From contig NC_080572.1 in NCBI RefSeq assembly GCF_030247185.1, positions 299,075,656 to 299,139,655 of the forward strand: a stretch of DNA of 64,000 nucleotides, read 5' to 3'. Below are positions 23,998-34,244 of this stretch, one piece after another. The position numbers were made by a program, and so were the translations under genes. This DNA is from Malaya genurostris (lineage: Eukaryota > Arthropoda > Insecta > Diptera > Culicidae). Each line of letters opens with the position of its first letter. Position 1 is the stretch's first letter. The notes under the pieces were generated by a model, which did no database searches, was not told the DNA's origin, and saw only the letters and a list, made by a program, of their open reading frames with translations.

Positions 23998-25394
23998 CTT
24001 CTGATTCGACAGAAACAGTTTTATTCTTCCGCTGAACGAAAATGGTTGTATACGCTTGAGGAACGCGTGAAAATAGTGCAGTTTTACTTTGAAGAAGACG
24101 CCGATTTTTACCAAAAAATCATCTTCTTGGATGAGGCACATTTTCATCTCGGCGGGTATGTTAATAAGCAAAATTGTCGCATCTGGGGGACGGAAAACCC
24201 GTACGTTATCATGAAAAAGCCGATGCATCCTCAGAGAGTGACGATTTGGTGCGGATTTTGGTCTGGCGACATCGGATCAGGGTCACTTCGCTGAATGCCA
24301 TTTCGCCGAATCCTGAAATAGTCTTGAAATCGTAATTAGAATTGATTTAAATTACAGACAAACGAAAGATGATAGCATTAACGCCCGTTTTGTTAACTTA
24401 CCATTGTACTCTTGAATAACGATTGATTCATGAACCTCAGAAAGTAGTTCCCAAGAAAACTTGTTGACTATGAGCTAGTAAGCATCAAAGCGATTGCATA
24501 GGTGTATCTACCAGGCAAATGTAGGTGGTATTTTCCGTTTATTAAGTGAAAATGAAAAAAATACTAATGCGGCTACGCCACATCGTTTTAGTTCATGTGC
24601 TAACTAAAGCAAAGAAACCTAGCTTTGAGTAGACCGGGCAAACGAGGCGGTTACAGGTTTGTATGCAAGAGGCCGCCGCTTCCGACGGCGGGTCGGCGGC
24701 TTTGTGCCGCCGAGCCATCTTGGCTTCGGTTATGTGGCTGCGCCACATCAGTTATACAGGAGACATAACATGCAGGAGATATGACCCTTACGGCGAAATT
24801 ACCCTTTCGTCGAAACGACTTTCGGCGAAATGACCTATTCGGCGAAACGACTTTCGGCGAAATGGCATTCGGCGAAACGACTTTCGGTGAAATGGCTTTC
24901 GGCGAAATGACCCGCTCCCGGCGACATCATTGGGCCATTTTTCTCGGAAATAAGGCAGGAGCCGGCGCCACGGTCAATGGCGAGCGCTACCGCGCCATGA
25001 TTAGCGATTGGTTCTTCCGTTACTTGAAGAGAAAGACTTGGACACCATTTGGTTCCATCAAGACGGCGCTCCGTGCCACACAGCCAACGCTACGATCGAT
25101 CTTCTGTGCACAGTCTTCGAAGATCGAATTATCAGTCGGAATTCGGATGTCGTTTGGCCGCCTCGAAGCTGTGATTTGACGCCGTTAGAATATTATCTTT
25201 GGGGGGCTGTCAAAGATAAGTGTTATGTGGACAAGCCAGAGACAATTCAAGCCTCGAAGGACAACATTCGTGCAGCCATAGCTGAAATAAAGCTGCATAC
25301 AATCGAAAATGTACTAAAAAACTGGACCGACCGTATGGCGTACTGCAAGGCCAGCCGAGGTAGCCATTTGAATGAAATTATATTCCACGATTAA
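23998..25394 (+). pseudogene. Mariner-like transposase, internally deleted and interrupted
   Basis: The N-terminal part has the helix-turn-helix text YTLEERVKIVQFYFEE (DUF4817 type). It then jumps directly to the catalytic core, FLDEAHFHLGGYVNKQNCRIWG, so about 100 or more residues between them are deleted. The 647-bp insert at 24274-24920 splits the core. After it the text continues to WFHQDGAPCH and LTPLEYYLWG. A frameshift lies near 25008-25040. The three acidic residues are visible, with 41 residues between the second Asp and the Glu. Transposases of this group cut and paste at TA. This copy cannot be active. Confidence 0.7.
24274..24920. mobile_element. CGAAATGAC-repeat element, copy 1 (647 bp)
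   Basis: The 8-bp (or 9-bp) duplication (G)GCGACATC flanks it (24266-24273 and 24921-24928). Removing it keeps the transposase frame (FWSGDI then IGPFF). The left end carries GGGTCACTTCGCTGAATG. The right end carries many copies of TTTCGGCGAAATGAC/CGAAACGACTTTCGGCG words in inverted sense. The middle includes a GC-rich stem (CCGCCGCTTCCGACGGCGGG near 24672). The 8-bp duplication suggests hAT, but the termini are not canonical. A longer second copy is at 34245-36422. Confidence 0.75.
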
Positions 25395-25456
25395 CCTGAA
25401 GTTATACTTTAATATGAAAAAATAAATTTTGAAATCGGATGAAACGTTTTTGTTTT

Positions 25457-28400
25457 TGTTATGTTCTTGATGATTTCGGATTAGAGATGTACGTCTATCA
25501 CTTAGGAGTTCACATGCAAAAGTGCCCGCTTTTGCTTAGTCGTATATTTCTTATCTTACGTGTGTTACACATGCGTTATGTTATAGATTGACGTTTGCAG
25601 GGGTGTAACAGTTCTTCCCCCTTAACTTATTACTATATAACTGATAAAGTTTTAGTTCGAAAGCTGACAAAAATCAGACAATTTAAGTTCAAAAATCTAC
25701 TCATACTCCTAAAGCAATTCAAATTCATTCGAAAACAATTTCATCGGTTATTGTTTAAATCAATTTAACAAATATATGACTTGAATTAAATAAAATTTAA
25801 TTTGAAAACAATTTCATCCATCATTGTGTATAGTAGTTCTAAATCGACATTCATCAGATATAGATAAAGTTTTTTTCAATATAAATATTTATGAAATTTC
25901 TTTATCGTGCACACTAAGGCCAATGCCTCCAAATGTAAGATAGGATAGGCTCTTTGAGCATTGTTAAGCGAAAAGGATGTGAAACTGATAGGTTTTTCTT
26001 CTCCATCTAAAATGTGAGCTAAAACTCCACCCAACCCAGTGCCAGAAGCATCTGAAATTACTACGAGCGGCTTATTAGGGTCGTAAAACTCAAGCAACTT
26101 AGCCGTTAATAATGAATTTTTACTCTCTTCAAATGCCCTTTGGCAAACGTCACTCCACACAAATTTTTCGTTCTTTCTTAATAATTTATACAATGAAAAC
26201 AGTTTAGAAGATAAATGCGGTATGAAACGATTATAATAATTTAATAAACCTAAAAACGATTTTAATTCTGTTACGTTCTTGGGCGCTTTGGCATTATATA
26301 TTGTGGAGATTTTATCGGGACAGGGACGCAACCCCTCTTCACTAATGATATGCCCCAGATAAGGTAATTCTTTTACAAAAAATATACATTTTTCTAAATT
26401 TACCCTTATGTTAGCTTCTACCAACCGTTCCAAAACAATATAGAGCTTTTGTTTACAATCCTCTAAACTGCACCCAGCAATAAGAACATCATCTAGATAT
26501 ACGAAAACATTTTCGATATTTTCTAAAATTTTGTCCATGACTTGTTGAAAAATGGCAGCGCTTGAAGACGCCCCCTGCGGAAGTCTATTATATGTAAAAA
26601 GCCCTTTAATCGTGTTAATGACCACAAATTTTCGTGATTTGTCAGATAACGACAATTGCGTATACGCACCCTGTAAATCTAGCGCACAAAAATATTTACA
26701 GCCCGCCAGCCTAGCGAATAAATCACTTGCTATTGGCAAAGGGTAAGTATGAGGGATAATTGATTTGTTTATTGAAACTTTGCAATCTATAACTAAACGG
26801 ATATCATTATTCTTTTTTATAACGACTACCACCGGTGATGCCCACTCGCTCGTTTTGATTGGAGTTATAACCTTCTCACGCTCCAACCTCTCCAAATATT
26901 TAATAACTCTATCTTTTAACCGATAAGGGACTTCATACGCTCTTTTGAATACAGGTACTTCATCTTTTAAGACCAAATCAGCCTCATAGCCCCGAATGGG
27001 AGATGAGAAATCTTGTATAAAAATAGAAGAAAATTTTCGCTTTATCTCATTTAGCACGTCACTAACATTTTGTTCAAGTAATCTATTTACATTCAAAGAA
27101 TTTTGAAAGAACAGTCTCCAGCTGGGATAAAAAACATCCAACCAAGGACGACCCATCAAGGGAATAAAATTATTATCACCAGTTAGCACTAAAAGTTTTA
27201 AAATTGCTTCTTTGGAACCAATTTTGACCGTTACATCAACCTCTCCCTCAATTTGTAATTTAGAACCATTGATTACAATCAATCTTTTATTGCATTTGAC
27301 TAATGATTTGGAAAAACTAGAAAAATATTGGCTTTTACTTATTACAGAGACAGATGCTCCACAATCTACTTCCATCTTAATTGGTTTGTTTTCAACAATA
27401 ATATCAAGTAAACAGGGATTACTTATTTTGTTTATTGACGACACAAACATGCATTGTAAATCACCTTCCATTTCCTGATCATCCTCGCTATCCGAATCCT
27501 TCGTCTTCATACGATTTAACAGCTCCGACAAACCGCTGCTAGGTTGATCGCTCTCTCCTGGTGAAATAAATTTTACTGAATCCCTTTGATTATTTTTCAA
27601 CTTGAAACACTTCCTTCTGAGATGACCTTTGACCCCACAATAACTGCATACACGATCCTCATAACTTGATCGCTGTCCATATTGATTTTTCCTCCATTTT
27701 GCTGAATGGGCATCCCCATAACTACCCCCATTTCTATCGTAATCCTGTCTGTAAGGCCTAAAACCTAAACGACTTTTTATCGGCATACGCCCGCTATTTT
27801 GTTTTCTTGCCAACTCTACCGTTGCTATAAGCTTATCCAAAGCATTTCCACCTTTCCCTTGAATCGAATTATTAGGAAACCCAAATTGAGTATCAAAATG
27901 TTCCACTTTGGAAGTGTTATTCAATGTTTTAGCATTACTACTAGCCATCTCCCATGTTGTTAAAATCTTTTCTGCTGCTTCTAATGATAAATTATCCTCA
28001 TTTAAGAGTCGTTGTTGGAGGGCCTTTTCTCTAACACCACCAACAATACGATCTCTAATAGCTTCTATTTTAAAAGTGCCGAAAGAGCAGAACTCAGCCT
28101 GCAGTTTCACCGAAAGAACAAAATCCTCAAGGGATTCATCGGGTTGTTGAACCCTGTTATAGAATTTAAATCTCTGAATTAGATCAGATTCTGTTTTATC
28201 TAATCTTGACTTTAATCGACCAATCATATCGGCGTATGCTACTTCAGAAAGGTTTTCATTTGGATATAAAAGTTTCAACTCAGTGTACACCGCCGGGCCG
28301 CTAAGTGTAATAAAATGTGCTTTTTTTGCGGCGTCAGTTATATTATTAGCAACAAAAACATAACCCAATCTATCAACCCAATCGGCAAAGGAAGTGCCCC

Positions 28401-29160
28401 TTCGATAGGGTTCAATAGAAGTCATCAAACTAGACTGAGCCATTTATCACAATCTTTTATAGATAATTATAAGCAACAAAAATTGGAATAAAAATGAAAA
28501 CGCTTACCGAATTAAACTGCTTTACCATTCAACGCTGACAGTGGCATCAAAGCACAACCGCTTTAAAAACTGTGGACAATATTTATTTTTACAGCATTCC
28601 GGAGGGAATTTGCCCAATCCGTTGTCACCAATCAGCGACCACTTTGCTTCGAAATAATAAAATGGTTCCTAATTGTAAAATAGAAATGAAACTCTCTTAG
28701 TAATGAATCTTACAATCGATAGAAAAAAATAGTATTGTCAATTGTCTGTACACTCTATTGTCTGTGAACTTTTGTTCTCCTTTCTCTTTGATTCAATGGT
28801 GGCCAACAATAAAAGAATATAAAAGAGAAAATAAAATGGCGAACAATAAATTACTTTGTTCTCTAAACTTTACCTTCAACCTCCACTTTTCACCTGGATA
28901 AAATCAATTTCACTCCGGGTTGAAGTCTTCCTCGTTGTACCGGATAGTTCCGTAACGATTGTTCAACAGGATATAAACCCAATATAATTCAATCCTCGTT
29001 CGTCACTGTTATGTTCTTGATGATTTCGGATTAGAGATGTACGTCTATCACTTAGGAGTTCACATGCAAAAGTGCCCGCTTTTGCTTAGTCGTATATTTC
29101 TTATCTTACGTGTGTTACACATGCGTTATGTTATAGATTGACGTTTGCAGGGGTGTAACA
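25457..29160 (-). mobile_element. Gypsy-like LTR retrotransposon lacking integrase
   Basis: Two 154-bp LTRs (25457-25610 and 29007-29160), identical by eye, start TG and end CA. The 5-bp duplication GTTTT flanks them (25452-25456 and 29161-29165). On the minus strand a purine tract (AAGGGGGAAGAAC) precedes the 3' LTR. Only Gag, protease, reverse transcriptase and the start of RNase H remain, so the element has lost integrase through an internal deletion. Identical LTRs mean it is the youngest or among the youngest insertions in this nest. Confidence 0.9.
25876..28443 (-). CDS. Gag-protease-RT polyprotein, truncated in RNase H
   Basis: A single uninterrupted 855-aa frame. Residues about 1-200 are a gypsy-type Gag. 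A CCHC zinc knuckle (CSYCGVKGHLRRKC) lies at about 268-281. A retropepsin active site appears as VDCGASVSVIS near 360. The RT holds YLDDVLIAG as the catalytic box, after ALDLQGAYTQ with the first Asp. The RNase H domain begins (VVISDASGTGLGG) and stops shortly after KKFHKYLY, far short of the complete RNase H-integrase part. In intact relatives Gag and Pol build the particle and copy the RNA. Here the open frame is well preserved but integrase is absent. Confidence 0.9.
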   Translation of the reverse strand: MAQSSLMTSIEPYRRGTSFADWVDRLGYVFVANNITDAAKKAHFITLSGPAVYTELKLLYPNENLSEVAYADMIGRLKSRLDKTESDLIQRFKFYNRVQQPDESLEDFVLSVKLQAEFCSFGTFKIEAIRDRIVGGVREKALQQRLLNEDNLSLEAAEKILTTWEMASSNAKTLNNTSKVEHFDTQFGFPNNSIQGKGGNALDKLIATVELARKQNSGRMPIKSRLGFRPYRQDYDRNGGSYGDAHSAKWRKNQYGQRSSYEDRVCSYCGVKGHLRRKCFKLKNNQRDSVKFISPGESDQPSSGLSELLNRMKTKDSDSEDDQEMEGDLQCMFVSSINKISNPCLLDIIVENKPIKMEVDCGASVSVISKSQYFSSFSKSLVKCNKRLIVINGSKLQIEGEVDVTVKIGSKEAILKLLVLTGDNNFIPLMGRPWLDVFYPSWRLFFQNSLNVNRLLEQNVSDVLNEIKRKFSSIFIQDFSSPIRGYEADLVLKDEVPVFKRAYEVPYRLKDRVIKYLERLEREKVITPIKTSEWASPVVVVIKKNNDIRLVIDCKVSINKSIIPHTYPLPIASDLFARLAGCKYFCALDLQGAYTQLSLSDKSRKFVVINTIKGLFTYNRLPQGASSSAAIFQQVMDKILENIENVFVYLDDVLIAGCSLEDCKQKLYIVLERLVEANIRVNLEKCIFFVKELPYLGHIISEEGLRPCPDKISTIYNAKAPKNVTELKSFLGLLNYYNRFIPHLSSKLFSLYKLLRKNEKFVWSDVCQRAFEESKNSLLTAKLLEFYDPNKPLVVISDASGTGLGGVLAHILDGEEKPISFTSFSLNNAQRAYPILHLEALALVCTIKKFHKYLY

Positions 29161-29210
29161 GTTTTATTGCAGGTTTAAACAAAAAAGTTACTTGGCGAAC
29201 CCTGTACAAC

Positions 29211-30082
29211 CAGTTTTCCTAAGAAATTACTATGCCAGCAAGCTAATCTTGAGAATGTATCATTCCCCCACCTTTTCTCAGGAAATTTTCTTATAATGTA
29301 ATGCTCACTATAAACGATTTATCCTAAATACATTATTCGTGTGAGGGTTCTTCGAGAAATACTACACTGAGGTTTTATTCAAGCAATTTTTTATGCGATT
29401 GTTTTACTGACACTTTTCGATAAGAAATAAATACACTTTATTGTCGTCTTTTTTTATTTTATATATAGCTACAAATTCAACAAACTGCATATTTTTTATA
29501 ACGTAATCGATTGAAAGCACAAACGAATCAAATATGAACAACATAATTACAACAACAAAAATACACGCGAAAAAAGAGTAATTAACAAAATCACAACAAA
29601 AAACGTTCAAAACATGTTCCTATGAAAATACCTTTAAAAGCTAAATATAATTTGTTTTCGTTGCAAAAAAAATACGTTTTAGACGCTACACGCTGACCAA
29701 TCGACAGTTGTTTGCATCCGATGTGGACTCGAGAACTTCATTATCTGATGAGTGATAAATTTGGATCCGAAAGTGGTTGTCATCGTGATGGATCGATCTT
29801 TGACAAGTGCTAGAAAAGAAATATATGAAAATGTCAAATTAGCGAATGTCAAATTATTATTTTAAATTCATACTTTATTTATTTAATACTATAAGTATGC
29901 TTAAACTCTAAGATGCCGAGGACATTTTCTAGTTTTGAACATCTATTCACTTGAAATTAGTATAATTTCAACTGTTGTGGTGATGTCGCATTGGGGTAAC
30001 GGTGATCTACTCTGGGAAATACTGCCCCCAGATGGTATTTGGCAATGGTTGGTGGGTTGGAACTTATCACGGTGAATATTAA
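29211..30082. other. Intergenic AT-rich DNA, nothing recognised
   Basis: No gene or bounded repeat was identified. Confidence 0.4.
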
Positions 30083-30960
30083 TCAGGAAATATGGGGGGC
30101 TTCATTGATAGGCGAGTTTACTATTGAACTTAGTCTGTCAGTAACAATGAAGTAATGATTTTTGGGCAAGGTTGCAATGATTTCAAGAGTGTACTGAATA
30201 GCAGCTAACTCTGTGGCGTAAACTGAAGCCAGATCACTGAGTTTGTCTGAAGCGGTGATGTTTTGATTGAAGGTGCCGAAGCCTATGGAGTCGTTGATGT
30301 TTGATCCGTCAGTGTAAAACATCTTTTCACAGTTGACTGTTCTAAATTTATTATAAAAAATATTAGGGATTATTTGGGGGCGTACGTGATTCGAAATTCC
30401 ACGAATTTCTTCTTTCATGGATGTGTCGAAAAACACAGTAGAATTAGAAGTATCCAAGAAATGAGCACGGTTGGGAACAAACGAAGAAGATATCGCATCT
30501 GATTAGCAATCGATATGAGAGATCCCACTACGAGACTCATGCAACCTGGAAATGCAAACTGGATGCAACCTAACCTAACGTATTCCATCACGGACAATAT
30601 CGCTGTTTGGTACAACCTGATACCTAATGTGACATCCCCAGGTGCCTTTGCCCCTACGGAAACCAAATTGTGTATCTGAAAGTAAGCCATTAGTCTCGAA
30701 CTAATTGTCTAGACGAAAGAGAATCATTTTTCCGAACAATTTCCGGATACGGAAAAGCATACCAATCGGCCATCTCCAGTGGGACTACATTACCCTCAAA
30801 AACACGTTGAATAAATTCAGCAAGCTCCTTTTGGCGGTGTCAGGCAGATTCTTCAACAAGTTGAATTTAACTCTATTTGTCTTCGCCGATTCATATTCTT
30901 CATACGCCAAGCGTAGTGTGATATCCTACATTATCTTTCATATCTTTCTTGAACACCGAC
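30083..30960 (-). pseudogene. Non-LTR retrotransposon relic, copy C (RT and RNase H fragments)
   Basis: On the minus strand, pieces parallel to copies A and B are seen in order. These are an RT segment (LLKNLPDTAKR-like, 30870-30820), DTQFGFR-like text near 30680, YQTAILSVMEYV near 30610, and an RNase H segment with FYTDGSNINDSIGFGTF and HYFIVTD. Large internal deletions and stops are present. It is more diverged from A and B than those are from each other. Confidence 0.65.
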
Positions 30961-31832
30961 TATAACGATTTTGGTAAGACTATGAGACAGGAACTCATAA
31001 GACATATGATGCATTTGGGATTTCATTGGCCATTGAAAATTCGGATGCTGAAAATTGTCAATCATCAACTATCTCAGACTAGCTGACTAGAGCTGGTACC
31101 ACAAATCAAAGATCCAGCTTCATAACTGTCAACTAGATGCATCTAAACATATCAGCCACTGGTGCAGTTTGCAAACTTGCGCTCAGCCAACAGCATTTTT
31201 ACCAAATTTGAATCTGAAAATGTCAACGTGTCTATTGCATCATTGCAGTATTCTGAGTACATCCACTGTTCCACATTGACACAACTACGTCTCCGGATTT
31301 TTGGTTCTCCATACAGATATGACCATACCGTGTACGGGTAGCTATAATTGAAGGATATTCTATCGTTTCTCGCCTAATGTGGTAAGGAGCTATAGTTATA
31401 GGGATTCTACGTTCTTCCTGGACTGCATGAATCCTTTCAGTATTGACCATAAAAGGTTTTAACAAATTGTTTTGCATCCTTTATGGGGTGCCGGATTCAC
31501 TTCTACTCTTACATACTGCGAATCGTTCTGCATTCTTCCTGGATTGCAGAATGGTTTCGCTTTTCTAAAATCTCTCTCGGAGGTAGAAGCTTTTATTAAT
31601 GTCGTTTTCGCTTGAGAAAACTGAAACTGACCCAGGATAGTTCCACCAAACAAACACTTTTCACAAAACTGTGATGATTTAGCCAGGTTCGAAACTGACT
31701 CGATTTTCAGTTCAACAACGTTGAAACTAGGTTCGGAACTATTAGGATGGAAACTGGGTTAGGTTTGGCATCAAGCGAAAACGACATAAATGTGTATTTT
31801 GGAACCTGTAGTTCATTCAGGATCCTTTCGTA
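30961..31832. other. Intergenic, no assignable gene
   Basis: Two short minus-strand frames (31232-31477 and 31459-31653) stay open but show no motif I recognise, so I do not call them. Confidence 0.35.
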
Positions 31833-33129
31833 ACAGTTCGGCTGAAAAGTTCGTATCGTTTAATAGAAACACACATTTTTTTTGCCAAAATTCGTTTTTA
31901 TTATTCAACATAATTGCCATCAGAGGCGATACAGCGATTATAGCGATCTTCCAACTTTTCGATACCATTTTTGTAGTACGATTTGTCCTTTGCCTCGAAA
32001 TAGGCCTCAGTTTCAGCGATTACCTCTTCATTGCTTCTAAATTTTTTACCAGCGAGCATTCTCTTGAGGTCTGAGAACAGGAAAAAGTCACTGGCGGCCA
32101 AATCTGGAGAATACGGTGGATGAGGGAGCAATTCGAAGCCCAATTCGTTCAATTTCAGCATGGTTTTCATCGACTTGTGACACGGTGCATTGTCTTGATG
32201 AAACAAAACTTTTTTCTTCTTCAAATGAGGCCGTTTTTTTTAAATTTCGTCCTTCAAACGCTCTAATAACGCTATATAATAGTCACTGTTGATAATTTTT
32301 CCCTTTTCAAGGTAGTCGATGAAAATTATACCATGCGAATCCCAAAATACAGACGCCATAACCTTACCGGCCGATTGTTGAGTCTTTCCACGCTTTGGGT
32401 TCAGTTCATCGCGTGCAGTCCACTCAGCTGACTGTCGATTGGACTCCGGAGTGAAGTGATGGAGCCATGTTTCGTCCATTGTTATATATCGACGAAAAAA
32501 ATCGGTTTTATTTCGATATACCAGCTCCAAACACTGCTCAGAATCATTAATTCGTTGTTGTTTTTGATCGATTGTGAGCTCACGCGGCACCCATTTTGCA
32601 CAAAGCTTTCTCATATCCAAATATTCGTGAATAATATGTCCAACACGCTCCTTTGATATCTTTAGGGTGTCAGCTATCTCGATCAACTTCACTTTAAGGT
32701 CATTGAAAATCATGTTGTGGATTTTTTTCACGTTTTCATCGGTAATAGCCTCTTTTGGACGTCGACTGCGTTCATCGTCTTCGGTGCTCATATGACCAGT
32801 ACGAAATTTTGCAAACCCATTACGAATTGTTGCTTCGCCCGGTGCAGAGTCTGGATAACACTCATCAAGCCATTTTTTGGTATCGGCGGCACTTTTTTTC
32901 ATCAAAAAGTAGTGTTTCATCAACACACGAAATTCCTTTTTTTCCATTTTTTTTTTCACAATAACAAAACTAGCTTCACTCAAAATGCAATATCTCACAA
33001 ACTAATAATCAGACAGCTGTCAAATTTATACACGTATCTTTTGAAGGTTGGTACTAACTGAAAATGGTATGGATTTAATTCTAGTGGCGCCCTCTCATAG
33101 AAACGATACGAACTTTTCAGCCGATCTGT
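31833..33129 (-). mobile_element. Mariner element, nearly intact
   Basis: Terminal inverted repeats of 29 bp begin ACAGTTCGGCTGAAAAG. The two ends differ at one position (ACAGTT against ACAGAT). TA dinucleotides flank both ends (31831-31832 and 33130-33131). The length of 1297 bp is standard for mariner. The transposase is on the minus strand with one frameshift. Confidence 0.93.
31901..32947 (-). pseudogene. Mariner DD34D transposase with one frameshift
   Basis: From MEKKEFRVLMKHYFLMKK (ATG at 32947) the protein has the paired helix-turn-helix DNA-binding region. It continues with catalytic text ITMDETWLHHF, HQDNAPCHKS and YSPDLAASDFFLF. There are 34 residues between the second and third Asp, the mariner signature. 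The frame breaks once near 32235, at a run of A following GATGAAATT, after which the next frame continues to the normal C-terminus at 31901. Mariner transposase binds the inverted repeats and moves the element into TA sites. This copy is probably inactive, but only just. Confidence 0.88.
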
Positions 33130-33131
33130 TA

Positions 33132-34013
33132 GATGCAAAATGATTTATTTCTTTCTGTTTTGTGCTGTTTTTTTCACCTAACCCACTTCACAATTCTCTT
33201 TCATGTTTACTTTATCTTTCCATTCTCATCATCAGAAAAATGATGAGAAGCCACGGCAAGGCACAAATCTCCAAATAACTACGGGAACATGCCTCTAGAG
33301 CCAATAATTATAATTCCTAATTCCTGATTAAATATGAGTAACATGAGAAAGGCGTCATCACTCCGATAAGCGGATTATTAAAACATGTTTTTCATTATGA
33401 AGTCATCAACGTTTTACCATAAACGAATATATAGACTAGAAACTGACGATCTTTTTTGATGCACATCATGGTCCTCCATTGAACTGGCAAAAAAGATGTT
33501 AAACTGGTAGTGCTGCTGAGTTCTCAAATTTACAACTTGTTAACAATTGTTACATGCTATTTAGTGATGAAACTAACAGCAGCAGAACGGAGAAGCCAGC
33601 TCGTTTAACGAAACCGGAAAGCCACCGATTCAGCGGGGTTTATATCTTTTTTTATTTTACACAAACTGTCTGGTGACCAGAAATATTTCAGGCTGGAATA
33701 AAAAATTTGGTGTTGATGCTGATCAACTTAACAAATTCGACTGTGAACCCTGGTTTGATGGACAAGTTTCCCTCTTTTCGTTTGTTTCAAAAAATGATTT
33801 GCGTGTTCGACATTTGAAAACATTTTTAACGTTGTCATAAAATGTTAAGGCTTATCCCATGAAGACGTTACATCGAGCGAACAATCGAACATTACATGTA
33901 CGATGAGTGAGCGGTAGCAGTAAATCGGTGAAGTATACTTCATAAAGAATCATTGTTCAAATAATAATTAAACGGCAAATTCGAATAAACGTTAACGAAT
34001 AAGAAAAGGCGCA
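33132..34013. other. Intergenic, nothing recognised
   Basis: No gene, RNA or bounded repeat was found here. Confidence 0.4.
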
Positions 34014-34027
34014 ATGTTCATAATAGT

Positions 34028-34189
34028 TTTTCTTTTGTTTCAATTATAGAGGTTTTAAACCTTAAGGTCATTCGCCTCTTCGGGCCAGAAAAGTTTTCTG
34101 ACCTTATATGCGGGGGTTGGATTGGGAATCGAACCCAGGTGGGCTACGTGAAAGGCATCGACTATCCCATCACGCTATACCCGTCCCCT
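34028..34189 (-). mobile_element. tRNA-derived SINE, copy 2
   Basis: The 162-bp element has the same head, B box (GGTTCGATTCC) and body as the copy at 1092-1251. It ends in an A-rich tail (plus-strand TTTTTCTTTTGTTTC at its left edge). The 14-bp duplication ATGTTCATAATAGT flanks it (34014-34027 and 34190-34203). Confidence 0.9.
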
Positions 34190-34244
34190 ATGTTCATAAT
34201 AGTGTTCTGCAAAGAAAGTCGATATAATTACAATAACCATAGCA

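Larger units (their letters stand above)
17987..29210 (+). mobile_element. Mariner-like element (DUF4817-type transposase) split by three insertions
   Basis: Pieces of one element remain at about 17987-18044, 23998-24273, 24929-25456 and 29166-29210. Removing the three inserts (each with its target duplication) restores continuity, and across the 24274-24920 insert the reading frame continues exactly. The right end, AAAAGTTACTTGGCG, resembles in inverted orientation the left sequence TAACTTTTTTTTTAAC near 17993, so these are the probable terminal repeats. Outer boundaries are approximate. Confidence 0.6.
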
